The notes beneath the pieces were generated by a model, which saw only the letters and a program-made list of their open reading frames with translations, did no database searches and was not told where the DNA came from. Made by a program: the position numbers and the translations under genes. From Brienomyrus brachyistius (Eukaryota > Chordata > Actinopteri > Osteoglossiformes > Mormyridae): a DNA stretch of 64,000 bases. Where the stretch lies: contig NW_026042444.1 of NCBI RefSeq assembly GCF_023856365.1, forward strand, positions 62,001 through 126,000. The letters are read 5' to 3'. This document shows positions 35,367 to 47,496 of this stretch, piece after piece. Position 1 is the first letter of the stretch, and every line of letters starts with the position of its first letter.

Positions 35367-37033
35367 ACTCCCCATAAATTCATTTTTCCATTTTTATTTT
35401 CAATAATATTGATGTTAACTCAGCATCTTATTTTCAATGTTGAAAAAGTCACTTTATATCAAGGTTTCGCCACCATAAATTTTTCAATATTGAAAAAATG
35501 ACCAAAAATCAATTCAGTTTCAATGCTGATAATTTAACACTGACCATAGTTCAATGCATTTAACTATACTTCAACGCTGAAACAATAATATGATGCTATC
35601 TGGGCTATGAATAATTATTTAAATTTATATACAGATTCCAAGCCCATATAGGTGATACACAGGTACGTAATGGGCGTCTTATGTCTGAGGTAGCCAGCTA
35701 CTGTGTTTGATAACCCACCATCATAATAATAGTTTCCTTGCACTAGTATAAACCAATTGATCCCTCTTGCAATAACCTGTGGTATGAAACTGAATAAAAT
35801 GTATCGTACCAGTCTTGGGGAAAACCAGTGAGAATCCACTGTGAAACAGCACTGCGCAAATTCTCATGTGTTCCTAATGACAAGGGCAAGACTGGTAATC
35901 AAATTAGCCTCTCAGCAGGAGTGTTAGTGTAAAAGCAGGGCTTATTGACACAGATAATAAAGCTTGTTAGAATGCGTAACATAATTATTTAGCTGGGCCC
36001 AGAAGAGGTGAGAGCTCCCCTAGTGGCTACAGGAGTGCATTTTCCCCAAAGCAGGTATAATGGATGGTGGTCTTATTGCTTTTAGACCACAACTTGGGAT
36101 AGAAGAACAAATCAAATTATTTTCCTCATTTAATATTCAGATTTTAATTGGGCTTAAATTTTAGAGCACAGTGTGTTCTAGGATGGTACGTTATGGATAT
36201 TAGTCTCTACCACATTCTAACGCTATAAATCCGGACCTTTTCCTATGTTTGATTTGGTGGCTGCCAGGCGTTCTGAGTAGTATAGTGACTATGGTAGGCG
36301 GTGTGATTCCCTAAGGAATTTTTTGTTCTGTTCTGTGTGGCAAATACATATAATGCTGACATTTTTCCTGGAAGATTTGGGATTTTTCATCCCGTGCCTT
36401 AAGGTATTTCTCTCCAGCTCTAGGGAGTCTCCCCCGAAAACACCAGTCACTCACTAGCCTTAGACTTATGCTTGCTGACTTATTCAACACCATGAAGGAT
36501 TAACAGAAAAACAGAAACCTATTAAAAGGCTGCACCATATCATGATATGCAAATAAACATCCAGCATCATTGTTTCACAGGGAAGTACATTATTTATTGA
36601 TAATTATAACCCTAACCCTTACTTCTCAGCTTGACAAACATAAGGTGCGGTGTGTGAACATGTGAACTGGTTGAAATGCAAGTGTCTCACAGTCAATGCA
36701 TAAGACTTGAGAGCCCTGACTTTACTTATATAGCCCACAACATGTTTATGATTCATAAATAAATCTGGCCAGCAAATCGGTCTTTCATTTTCCACAGAAT
36801 AAAAAAAACGATAATGTTATCCCGCTGATAATTGCAGGCGCGTTTCACCCCCGGCACTGGCTGGAGACACAGGCAAAAGGCATACAATCTTATTGAGGTA
36901 CAAAAATTATTCCATCTACTCTGCACTTCTGCATAACTTCCATCATAGTGCCAGTTTTTGCCAGATCAAATCTGCAATCAGAAAATTACTGCATACATGC
37001 CTTTATATTACGGTCAAGCGGAGAGTCAGAGCA

Positions 37034-37047
37034 GTTTCCATAGAAAC
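37034..37047 (+). promoter_or_regulatory. RFX X-box (unit 2)
   Basis: Identical GTTTCCATAGAAAC, 49 bp before the start codon. A 2-kb loss in this unit ends only about 70 bp upstream of it, so the proximal promoter is kept but more distal sequence is gone. Confidence 0.65.
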
Positions 37048-37095
37048 AACGTAAACAAACTTTACCGTTTGAAGCACAACAAACTCTGAGTGAAA

Positions 37096-39249
37096 ATGGC
37101 GCAGAGGTGAGTAGCTTGTTAGCTCTCCAAAATGTCTTTGAATTCTTCAACTGATGTTGTGCTACTTCGATTATTTAGCCTTTTATACTATAATGACATA
37201 GTAAATGTCTATAATACAATAAAAAACATTACATATTTTTTTAATATTACATATTTTTTAACGTCATTTAAAGTGCAGTGGTTTTTATTGCTACTGTGGT
37301 TGCTAATATTTAAATAATGACAGACTATTTGGTTAGTAAATTCATCTCAAACATGCTAGTTTAGTAGGGCTTCCCAACCTTTCGATGTCCGCGGATCGGT
37401 TTCCGTCGTAGAAAAGTGTCACGAATCGGTAAGACGGCGGTATAATTTGGGGGTTCTCACGCCGAGCGGCGGGAGATTGAAGGTGTATGCGGACATGCGG
37501 GGCTAATGGCGTATTTCCGTACATCAATACGGGCAGCTTTCTTTCCAAAACGGCGCGATCCCCTAATAAACGGGTCGGCTGGCTCCTCTACCCCCGGTTG
37601 TCTGCCGCCCGGTGCAATACTCCGCGCGGACGGTACCGGAACCCCGACCGGAAGTTGGGACCCCCTACTGTACAGGGTGGTAGGTAAATTGTTAAAAAAA
37701 ATTGGGGCATTACTTTCGGAGTAGGCTAGATGCTTCTAAGTTTATCATTACATCTCTTTACATTGTTACACAGGATTAACACTTTCAAATATTCTTAGCT
37801 TGGTTAGTGTTAACTCAGTTCTTGGTAGTATTCATCTGGGTATTCATTTGATGTGGAGCACAGTTGTTTTGTATTTGATTCTAGTTATAATTTGGTGACA
37901 TTACTGTTTAATATGATATTGCACTTACAGTATCGTGCATTTTACAGTAGATTTTTTTTGCAATCTTGCTCGCTGTTTCTTTTATTCTTTCTTTTTTATA
38001 TATGTGAACCCTGTAATTATTTATTATAATAATTGTAACAATTGTATTTTCTGTATGGTTGAAGAATTTCCAGCTCTTTATTTATTTTATTATCTCTCTT
38101 AAGTGCTGGTTAATCTCTCATTTATTCCCCAGAGAGCGAATTGAGAGAGCTGATCGATGGACCAACACCCAACACTGGGAAGCCTGGAACCTGTGGGATG
38201 AAGTGATCAACTGGGGAGAAGGTGTGGAGGAGTTCTCACCAGTGACACTCCCCACTGTCCAGGCTGGGGGGGTTAAGGGGGGATTGGGGGGGTCTACCGA
38301 TTTGGGTAAGGGAGGGGTTAGTAAGGGAGGGGAGAGTGTGGAAAACGATGGACTGCTAGCCAGCACTAGTATTTCATCTCAAAGTCTTCAGAGTAATTAC
38401 GGCCTTTCATCTGAAGACTGGGAAATTTATAAAACTTGCTACCTTAACAAAAAAAAGAAAGTCAGGAAGGACCGGACAAGCCGGGGGGAAAGTGAGGTAA
38501 GGGGGCAGAGTAGTGAGGAATATGTGGAGGTACCAGAGTGGGGAACATTTGAGGGGAAGGCCTCCAGGGTTGTGATGGAGGGGACAGAGGCTGGTATTAG
38601 TATGATGGATATGCTAAATGGAGGTGAGGAGAATGTATGTGAGGTGGGAGTGAATGTGGAGGAGGTTAAGGGAGGAGGAGGGAGAAGTACAGGGAATGCT
38701 GTGGAGTATGTAGTGTAACAAAGAGGCAGAACTTGGCTAGAACCCATCCAGGAGGAAGAACTTGAGGAAGATGAAGAAACAGATGAGGAGCTTCAGGAAG
38801 CAGAAGACACTGATGCTGCCACAGTGGACAGTTGGCAGTGCATGGCGGCATATGTAGCCAGAATATGGCTGCAGACTTTACAGGAAGATGGACCTGAGGA
38901 AAATGAAGAAGCTGATGTGGTATTCCAGCAGGCAGAAGATGCTGATGCTACCACACTGGTCAGGTTTCAGTGTATGGTGGCATCTGAAGACAGATCACAG
39001 CTACTGACTATACCAGAAGAAGGACCTGAGGAAGAGGACGAGACTGAAGTGATGAAGACAGATAAAACAAAAGAAGATGCTGATGCTGCCGAGAAGATCT
39101 ACAGTGAAGAAGAAGTATCATTCCATGTGAATGCCGAAGATCATTCTGAAGATGATACTGAGAAGAGCCACAAGAAGAAGAAGAAGAAGATGAAGTGGTG
39201 CTTCTTCTGCTGTCCCCTGCCCTTCAGAAGAAGTAGCAAGAGGCAGTAA
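37096..39249 (+). pseudogene. Copy of the two-exon gene with a nonsense codon (unit 2)
   Basis: Exon 1 (37096-37106), donor GTGAGT and acceptor (exon 2 from 38133) are as in unit 1. A TCA to TAA change at 38716-38718 stops the frame at codon 199, exactly where the acidic repeats begin. The frame then stays open to 39249, so this is the only disabling change seen. There are also 5 extra residues in the Gly-rich part, extra Lys codons in the tail and a stop two codons earlier at the end. If translated, it would give a 198-residue protein lacking the acidic repeats and Cys-rich tail. Confidence 0.7.
37365..37700. mobile_element. hAT-type element in intron 1 (unit 2)
   Basis: Copy of 11926-12260. 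Confidence 0.5.
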
Positions 39250-39383
39250 TTATAAGGCTGTGAATTCAGGTTTAGAAATGACTTAAAGCAGTAATATAAC
39301 TACATTATTGACACCTTCACAATGCACTGTAATGCATCCATAAATATATTATAGACATGGGTATAAATATTGAAGAAAAAAAA

Positions 39384-39512
39384 GCATAACACATTATAGC
39401 CATGTTTATTATGGATTAATGGCCGATATAATGTATTATGAAGATATTTATTGTGCATATATAGATCAGAGCATTCATAATGCATTATCAAGATAGCTAT
39501 AATGTGCTATGC
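39384..39512. repeat. 17-bp inverted repeat with one mismatch (unit 2)
   Basis: Arms at 39384-39400 and 39496-39512; the right arm has C for T. Confidence 0.7.
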
Positions 39513-39729
39513 CTTTGTATAAGTATTTACAGCCGTGTTTTTAATACTTTTATAAATGATTTATAAGGCATTAATTGGGTATGTATAATGCAGTTATATG
39601 ACTGCTTTAAGTAAAGTTAAGTAAAGTGTTTATTTTCTTTTTCTTAGAATACCCGTGTTAGAGCCCTGCATTTGGACTGGGATCCCGCGGGACCCAACGG
39701 AAAGAGATACTGTTTAAGTGTTAATGTAG

Positions 39730-40065
39730 CTATAAGATACGACAGGATAAGATATGCTAAATTAAAATATAAGATAGGCTAAGACGAAATATATTAATAT
39801 AAGCTAAGTTGAAATATAATAAGATAAGATAGGTTAAGTTGTATGATAAGATAGGCTAAGTTAAAATATAATAAGATAGGTTAAGTTAAGATATGACAAG
39901 ATAGGTTAAGATAAAATATGATAGGCTAAGTTAACATATGATAAGATAGGCTAAGTTAAAATATCATAAGATAGGCTAAGTTAAAATATGATGATAGGCT
40001 AAGTTAAAATATAAGATGTGGTAAGTTAACATATGATAAGGTAGGCTATGTTAAGATAAGAGATT
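39730..40065. repeat. Minisatellite (unit 2)
   Basis: Same ATAAGATAGGCTAAGTTAAA array as in unit 1, longer by one to two repeats. Confidence 0.85.
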
Positions 40066-41856
40066 TGCAATAAAACATATTTACTTTTCAAACTTTGTCT
40101 TTGTCATCTCTTCAGTGTTGTGTCTGTCTTTGATAATTTTGAATTGTTAATTTATATCTGAGACTCTCCTAAATGTCAATAAGCAGAGACGGAGGAATGG
40201 GAGGAAGGTACAGTTAAGTATAAATGATAAAGTATCAAAATCACAGTGTTGCCTTATTTTGACGCAGAGAAAGTAATTTCAGTGTTACTACCACATATGA
40301 GTTAATGGCTGTAAATGTTGGTGTTAGAAGTGCCGGTAAATAATGCGGCGTAAGTTTAACTCCGGTGTGTTTCTGAAAAACGCACAGCCTTCTGCCTACT
40401 GTCATTCGTCGCACGTGTAGGAGGCTATTCTGGTAAGTAATAGGTAAAGTTGTCATTTAACGTAATGCTAACGTGCATTACCAGTTAGTAAGTGTTTTAC
40501 TATATCACACACCTTACGTCCTTTATAGTTTTAGTCCGGTGCACACTGTATCCATGCTAACTAGCTAGCTAATGTTAACATGACGCAGTACAGTCTTCCA
40601 GCTTGGGGATTCCCACCCCTGTCCGCGGCCAGTATTCCACAGGGGGTTTGCGGAGGTGTTGGTTGCAAATGCAAACGATCCCTTCATGTTCATGTGTTGT
40701 GTTCTAATGTGTAAATAAAAGATAACTATCAAATTCAATGTTTATGTCCTATTATACTAGATAAGACTGTAAAATAGTTTGCCCTGCATATGGATGCCAT
40801 GCAGTCAGAGTATGATCAAGACAGGGTGTGAGTGTGGAAAAAAGACAAATGTAACAGTATTTGAGGGAAGAGTGTGAAGGAGGGAAATGTAGGGAGAAGG
40901 AGGTTCCTAGGAGCTCTGAGATGTGATTGGCTGTAATAAATCTGGAATATAGCTATATGACATAGTTTTTGATAAAACCAGCATTTATTTTTTAGGTTTG
41001 TCGAGCTCCGTCAAAACAATTAGAACGAGTCCATTATGTAACTGGAACCCCTCTCACATGTAAACACAGTGACACGCTACAGCGTTGGTTTGTTGTCTGA
41101 GGCTATGATACTGACCACAAACACATTCTCAAATTTCACTGCACCAATCATAGCATATGCAGGCAGAAAAACGATAGCAAAAAACATTCAGCATAAGACT
41201 CTAAAACCGTCTGTAATGTCTGTGTTTATCCAGTGGACCATAAATTAAAATAAGCTTTCCTATTTCAGTTTCTTTCAGATGTTATAAAGTAGTAAATAAA
41301 GAATCATATTAATTAAACCATGTATTACTGACTATCAGACAACTTCAACAAGTTACCAAATGGATGCAAAATCAAAGATATTCATTTGCGCCTGGCACTA
41401 ACCATGTATTCCTTCACAGTACTAAGCCATAGAAAGGGCCCCAATGAAACCCCTGCATTCCTGCATCGCAGATACTCTAATCTCAGCATTTATAAGATTA
41501 TATTTGTACTACCTGCCAATTTTTATATTAGATGAGACTAAAAATTGAGAAATATCTATATGCAGAAGTAGTTTTTCCTGATAAGAAGGATAATATCAAG
41601 ACTGTCAGCATTTACAAATCGAATTATGACACATCTGAGTAGCCCAGACTGTCCGGAAAACAAAGCCGTACAGCATATGTGGCTGACTAATGTACATACA
41701 GTGTAATAAGTTTATAATCAAATGGATAGAAAAACGCTCAATAATAGACAGGATTCAGAGGGTAAATAAGGTGCATCATGTGGAAGAGAAGTTAGGTGGC
41801 GTTGGGGTGCATTGTGAGTTTCATCTGGTAGCTAGAAGGGAACAAAAAGGGCTTTT

Positions 41857-41880
41857 GGGGGGGGGGGGGGGGGGGGGGGG
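41857..41880 (+). repeat. Poly-G tract, 24 G (unit 2)
   Basis: 14 G at the same place in unit 1 (16344-16357). Confidence 0.9.
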
Positions 41881-42796
41881 ACTTCTCCGGCGGCTACATC
41901 GCTCTACCATTTTTTTTAAATGATTTATTTTAAAAAAAATCTTTTCTCCTTACACTATAATGGCAAGTTTAGGACTAATACAGTACAGTCATAGCCAGTG
42001 TCAAGGATTCTATGCATTGCTACACAGAGACAAGTCCAGATATTGAGCCCAAGGCTAAAATTGTGGTTTACTTACAAGTGCACTTTGCTGGGCAGTGGGG
42101 GTGTTTGTCCTTCTCTGCTCACATTTTCCCCTCTTATCCTGTCTTCTCCTCCGCAGCCCTTCCTCCTTCTCTCTGTTGCTCCTATATTCCCTCCCCTCCA
42201 GTCATCTATGTTCTCCTTCCTCTGTGGTCTCTCCTCTTCTCCCATTCTTCAGTTATACTGTCTTCTCCGCTCTTCCTGTATCCCTCCTGTCTTCTGCTCC
42301 TGTCATCTCTTCTCCAGTCATCCCCTGCTTCTCAGTCATCTCTGCATCTTTTCTCTCATTTGTTTGCTTATTCTTTGATTGTTTGTTATTCGTTAACCCA
42401 CCACCCAATGCTGGATGAGTCTTGATGTTTTTTGTTCTTTTTAAAGTTAGGCTTCTTCCTGTTTTTTGTGCCATATCTTCTGCCCTCTTCTGGTTGTGGC
42501 AGTGCATGACACGGCTGGAAAAATAGGGTTTTTTACAACACACACATCAAAACCAAAAGGATCAGGATGGATCCAAAATAAACAGCAAATGACCAGGAAT
42601 GAACTAAATGATGGAATAAACACAACTAGAGAACTATATACATACATACATACATACAACATACAGCTATAATGAAGCATCAAAGAACAGAAGCAGAACA
42701 GGCACTTAAATACACAGCTAACAAGACACAGTGCAGGACAGTGAGAATCGTAACCAATAACAAGGACTGAGGGCAACCCAGGAACAGGTGTTACAG

Positions 42797-43141
42797 TTAA
42801 ACAGCACTGGTGAAATCAAAGTGACCTTTCAGCCACATGGTCAGCTCTGCATCGCCCTCTGCTGTTTGCATTAGAAGCTGCTTGAAATTCCCACTCTCCT
42901 TACCAACACCTCGAAAAGCCAGGCCTTGCCGTGCCAAGTACTTAGCTCCAGAAGATTTTTCCTCACTTGCTGCTGCTCTTTCCAGCTCATCTGAAGGTTG
43001 AATATTAACAGGATTGATCTTCTGAATCCATGTCATCAGTGCTAATCTGTGGCACTGCCTGTCTTTATGTGCACTGAATTTCCCCAGTGCCTTTTCCAGT
43101 TTCACATGCCAGTCTTCACAAGAGCTGAATGTGTCTTTCAT
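42797..43141 (-). pseudogene. hAT/ZMYM-type transposase fragment (unit 2)
   Basis: Copy of 17267-17611. Confidence 0.65.
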
Positions 43142-43367
43142 GCCAGTTTAGACATTTGTGTTACAAATTATTTTGCACAGTAGAAACAAAGAACCCCCCT
43201 TAAGACGAGGGGGGCTGTAAGGGAGCCAAGTGTGATCTTTAAACCATTTCTCCTGAAAGCAGGGTCTCCTGTTTGATAGACGTGACATTTACATTTGGCT
43301 GATTTGGTGAAGGTCCAAGCTCCTCCCCCCTCTTCCCTAATACACCTTCATCTTCATCTGCCTGTCT

Positions 43368-43401
<34 letters not shown>

Positions 43402-44904
43402 ATTGACTCACACTCAGTCTCCCTGATTAAATGCTGTATCTGAAATACACACCACAGGCCAAACTAAGAAGCATATTAAACTAACATCAGGATCAGGCTG
43501 CTGTGACGTCATTATTCACTCTTAACCATCAATATTTGCTCCTTTTCTCACTCCCCTCCATGTCGCCTGCATTCTCTGCCGTCAGCAGCCTCTTGCTGTC
43601 TCTCCCTCTTCATCTTTACTCTCAGCACAGCAGAATTTACATGAAAGCAGTTATCAGCAAACAAGTGGTGTTTCTTGGCATGATGCTCAGGAATGGATCT
43701 CTCAGGATTTGTTATCTGAATGGGATGATTAATATATGAAGAACCCTTGACTCACATACTGTATACGTCTATCATCTGACTGGCACTAATTATCTCACTG
43801 TCTCTACTTACTTTCCTGCTTTTCTGTGGTTGCCCAAAACCTCACGATTGTCACACTTCCTCTTCATGATGACAAGCTACTCACTGTGAATAAAAGCTGA
43901 CTGTAATAAAACTACCTGCATTTAAATCACACATTAATAACGCAAAATACCTTAAGTAAGCAAGTATAGCTTTCTACAGTAATGGAATATAAAATTTATT
44001 AAACCTATTACTGTCTACAAAATAACACATTCAGCACTATATCAGACTTTACATCAGCTTTCTGACCATTATAAATATACCTGAGTGAGCACCATTGTTA
44101 GTTTCTAGGAGAATGTGCAGTTAATAACATTTCCAGGTAATTTAACCAGCGTAACTGCACATGAGGCAATTATTATAATTATAAACGTAGTAGGGGTAGG
44201 GGCCGCTATAGAGCGAAAGGGTGACTACGCCACTCTGTAACTGTCACTAAGACAGTTTTTTTAAGTTTTTTATAAGATTTCATAATCACCTTTTGCTGGT
44301 TTGATTTAATATAGAATGTATACTGTGAAATGTATGCCAGTGCCCTCTGCTGACTATTTAATTGATCCGTGTTAACCCTTGAATACATGGTCATGTGACG
44401 GAATAGGGTAGGAGTAAATGCATGCTGGGAGATTCATGGAGTCAACTTGTGGTTTGTCGGCTTGTCACGGCAGGATCTGTAATAACTCCTAAGCATTTGG
44501 TCAGAAGGCGCAAACGGTAATTTATATTTATTGTATTTACTTGTTGTCTTGTATTAAAAAGTGGAATTGCGGTGATGTATGAGCCGCTGTTTAGCGGTAA
44601 TATCATGGATCTTTTAGAATGTTTTTCACGGTGTCTAAAAGAATAAAGACGGAATAAACTTCAACATCTGTCAGGCGTATGTTTTCTGTACCAGATGAAG
44701 AACTTTGGGAGCTGTTATATCTTCTATAGTAAAGGTAACCTTACAGTAAATTACGTCTGCTGTCATCTGACGCTATATAGAAAATGTAATTAAATAAGAT
44801 TAAATTTACCTTCTGCGAGGGGCACCCTAATATAATGATATATATAATAATTATAATATAATATAATTATATAATTATAATAAATATAATATAATTATAA
44901 TATA

Positions 44905-45718
44905 ATAATACACTGCTGTCTGTCTGCCATAAAATAAATAAAAGGGGGAATTGGAATTGCATATGACTATGGAGATTTTTACTAATTCACATAAGGGACA
45001 GCATAAAGGGTTGTTTAATTCAGTATCAGAGGAATTCATATATTTGTGTGATTATGATAATCACACTATTATAACTTGATAGTACATCTCTTGAATTGAA
45101 CTAATTACAGTGTCATGTATAACACTGCACTTTTTAATACATTGTCTGGCAGAACAGACTGCAAAACTGTAGTCTCAATGGAAAGCTGGATGAAATTCCT
45201 AGGGTGGCGTAGTCAGCTGTCCACTGAGTCTACAGTTTTGTAGTTCGGTCTGTCACAGTCTGGCGCAGTTGGCAGGATCATCGTCCTGAGAGCAGAGACG
45301 CGTGTTCAATGTGAATGACTCTTCGGTTGTTTTTCTATTTTTAATTACCTTTTTATTCCTATCCATGTCTTTTTTTACTTTTGTATGCTCATTATTTAGC
45401 CAGTACAGCTGTTTTTATTGTAGTCGAAAACAACAGTGAGTGCCAGTCACTGGCAAATCCCTTGGTTCCCGGTTCCACTCCATCTGTCCTCTGGTGGTCC
45501 CCTTGAGCTGTGGACCCCTTTCCAGTGTTCTGCAGCCAGATCCTCCTGAGCCGCACGGAAGCGGAAGTTGGCAAAGTGAGATGCGGCAGTAGGCCTATGC
45601 ATGCAATTGACTGGAGTATGGAGAGTAAAGCCTTTCGTTTTCTTTAATAAAAGTTGTCCTTGTATTTTCTCATATGCGAGAACATCACAACTGCCACAGC
45701 ACTTGTTGATGTGTAAGT
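44905..45718. other. Segment present only in unit 2, with a weak tRNA-like motif
   Basis: About 0.8 kb between an AT-rich repeat and the shared TGCCCTATTCAAAC. TGGCGCAGTTGG at 45261-45272 resembles a pol III A-box and GTGTTCAATGT at 45302-45312 a poor B-box, so part of it may be a tRNA-derived SINE. The minus frame at 45447-45758 (103 aa) has no recognised domain. Unit 1 may have lost it, or unit 2 gained it. Confidence 0.4.
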
Positions 45719-46222
45719 GTGCCCTATTCAAACAATAAAGAGAAACTACATGCAGCACTGAAAAACTATTCCACGGCCAAAAAAAATGTAAACATTCTTT
45801 CTATATCAGAAGCTAGTCTCTGACTGAAATTTCTATAAATCTTTATATAAACTGATAGCAATTAACCTAAGAGTGCATGCTTGGATTGTAGTATCTGCAT
45901 GTACTGTGGAACTAAAAAGAATCATAATCAACATATATAATTACGTAAATGAAAAACAAATACGTTGCATTTTCCTTAATAGTTTTGCACGTTGCCATAA
46001 TTTATATTTAATTTAAAGTATGAAGCACCCAAGCAAAGTTTATGTTGAAATAATACTCAAGATTCTTAAGTCTTAGCTCTGGCACAGTGGTGGATCTAGA
46101 AAATTTTACATGGGGTGGCAAGAGATTTTAACAGAGTGGCATGGAGGTTCAGTGAGAAACCGACTATCATTCAGAATCGTGGAGCTCAGGAGCATACTTA
46201 CACTGAAAAAGTGACAATTTAT

Positions 46223-46480
46223 CTAAGCATTTGGACTCTCATGGTTAAAACAATGCTGATTGTACTTTTCATTATCACTGACCAGTTGTTTTTCTTTGTT
46301 GTGCTGTGCAGCAGAACGTTTCACAAACATATCCAAATTAAGAGCCTTTGCACACTGATTCTCAATGCTCAGCAGAGTTTCCAGGTCCGCGGTGTTCATG
46401 CCCAATTGTGCTATTTTGAAAACATAGTTTCGGGTAAATATTAGGAGGTCATGGGTTGCGGATTTTTGGGCTGATTTCAT
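46223..46480 (-). pseudogene. C-terminal hAT transposase relic (unit 2)
   Basis: Copy of 19929-20183. Confidence 0.55.
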
Positions 46481-46757
46481 AATGTTATACAGCAGCAGAC
46501 TGCAAGGGGAAAAAGAAACTAATTATTATCAGTGCAAGTGGCTCCTAATCCTGAGTAATGCTGGATCTCTAGCCACCTAAAGTAAGAGACAGATGCACAC
46601 GGAAAGCAGGGCTGCCGACTACCTTGCATCTAGCATGACTTTCACGCTCTCAGACACTCACGCAAGGAATCTTCCACTATATTATTCCACTATAAGCCTA
46701 AATGTAGCTACATCAGAAGCGTTGGTGTAGTTTGCAAACCCTACATACCATTTAGAA

Positions 46758-47073
46758 CAGGGGTCACCAACATGGTGCCCACTGGCACCAGGATGCCCCC
46801 AAGGACCACATGAGTTGTCCACGGACCTGTTCTAAAAATACCACAACTCACCAGTGGGCAGCGACTAAAATTTCATTTTATCTTGTTGCTATTCTTTTTT
46901 AATCACATTTGTATTTATATAGATTTGAAAATGACAATATCCAAAAAAGCATTTAAAACGTGTTTATTCTACATGAAGTTTAGATAAGTTTAGGTAAAGT
47001 CTGTTCTGGTAGCCTTTGTATGGCTCAGTACCCGTGAAGTAGCTCTCAGTTTCAAAAAGGTTGCTGACCCTTG
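46758..47073. mobile_element. hAT-like MITE (unit 2)
   Basis: Copy of 20461-20776. Confidence 0.6.
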
Positions 47074-47104
47074 ATATATAGTATACCCCAATCATGGGTG
47101 ATAT

Positions 47105-47401
47105 TGTCACGGGTCGAGGGCACCGATCGCGAGCAGAGAGCGGCGATCGTGCGGAAGGAGCAGGCAGGCAACAGTATACGGGAAAACGGGGGTTTATTCT
47201 GGCTTCGGGGAGCCGGGAACACTGGACGCAGACTGACATCAACTGACATTAATGACAGACCAAGCAAACTGGGGAGACCAGGACTTAAATACACAGAACA
47301 AGGCAGCAGGAAACAAGACACGACTGGGCAGGATCAGGAAATCACACGTGGGTAATTAGGGGGCGTGGCACACACGAGGAGCGGACGAGCCGGGCATGAC
47401 A
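47105..47401 (-). repeat. 3' LTR of element 1
   Basis: 297 bp. On the coding strand: U3, TATTTAAG, then 22 nt to the predicted RNA start GGTCTGTCATT, and AATAAA (plus strand 47193-47198). Confidence 0.95.
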
Positions 47402-47496
47402 GAACCCCCCCCCAAAGGCGCGCTACACCGGGCGCGCCAAGGAAGGGGGCGACGGACGGGACGAGGCAGGACAGGACCTGGAAAACAAGAACAGAA

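Noticed and set aside
45254..45330. Functional tRNA gene
   Set aside because: A-box is passable but the B-box is poor and no cloverleaf with acceptor stem could be drawn; at most a SINE head.
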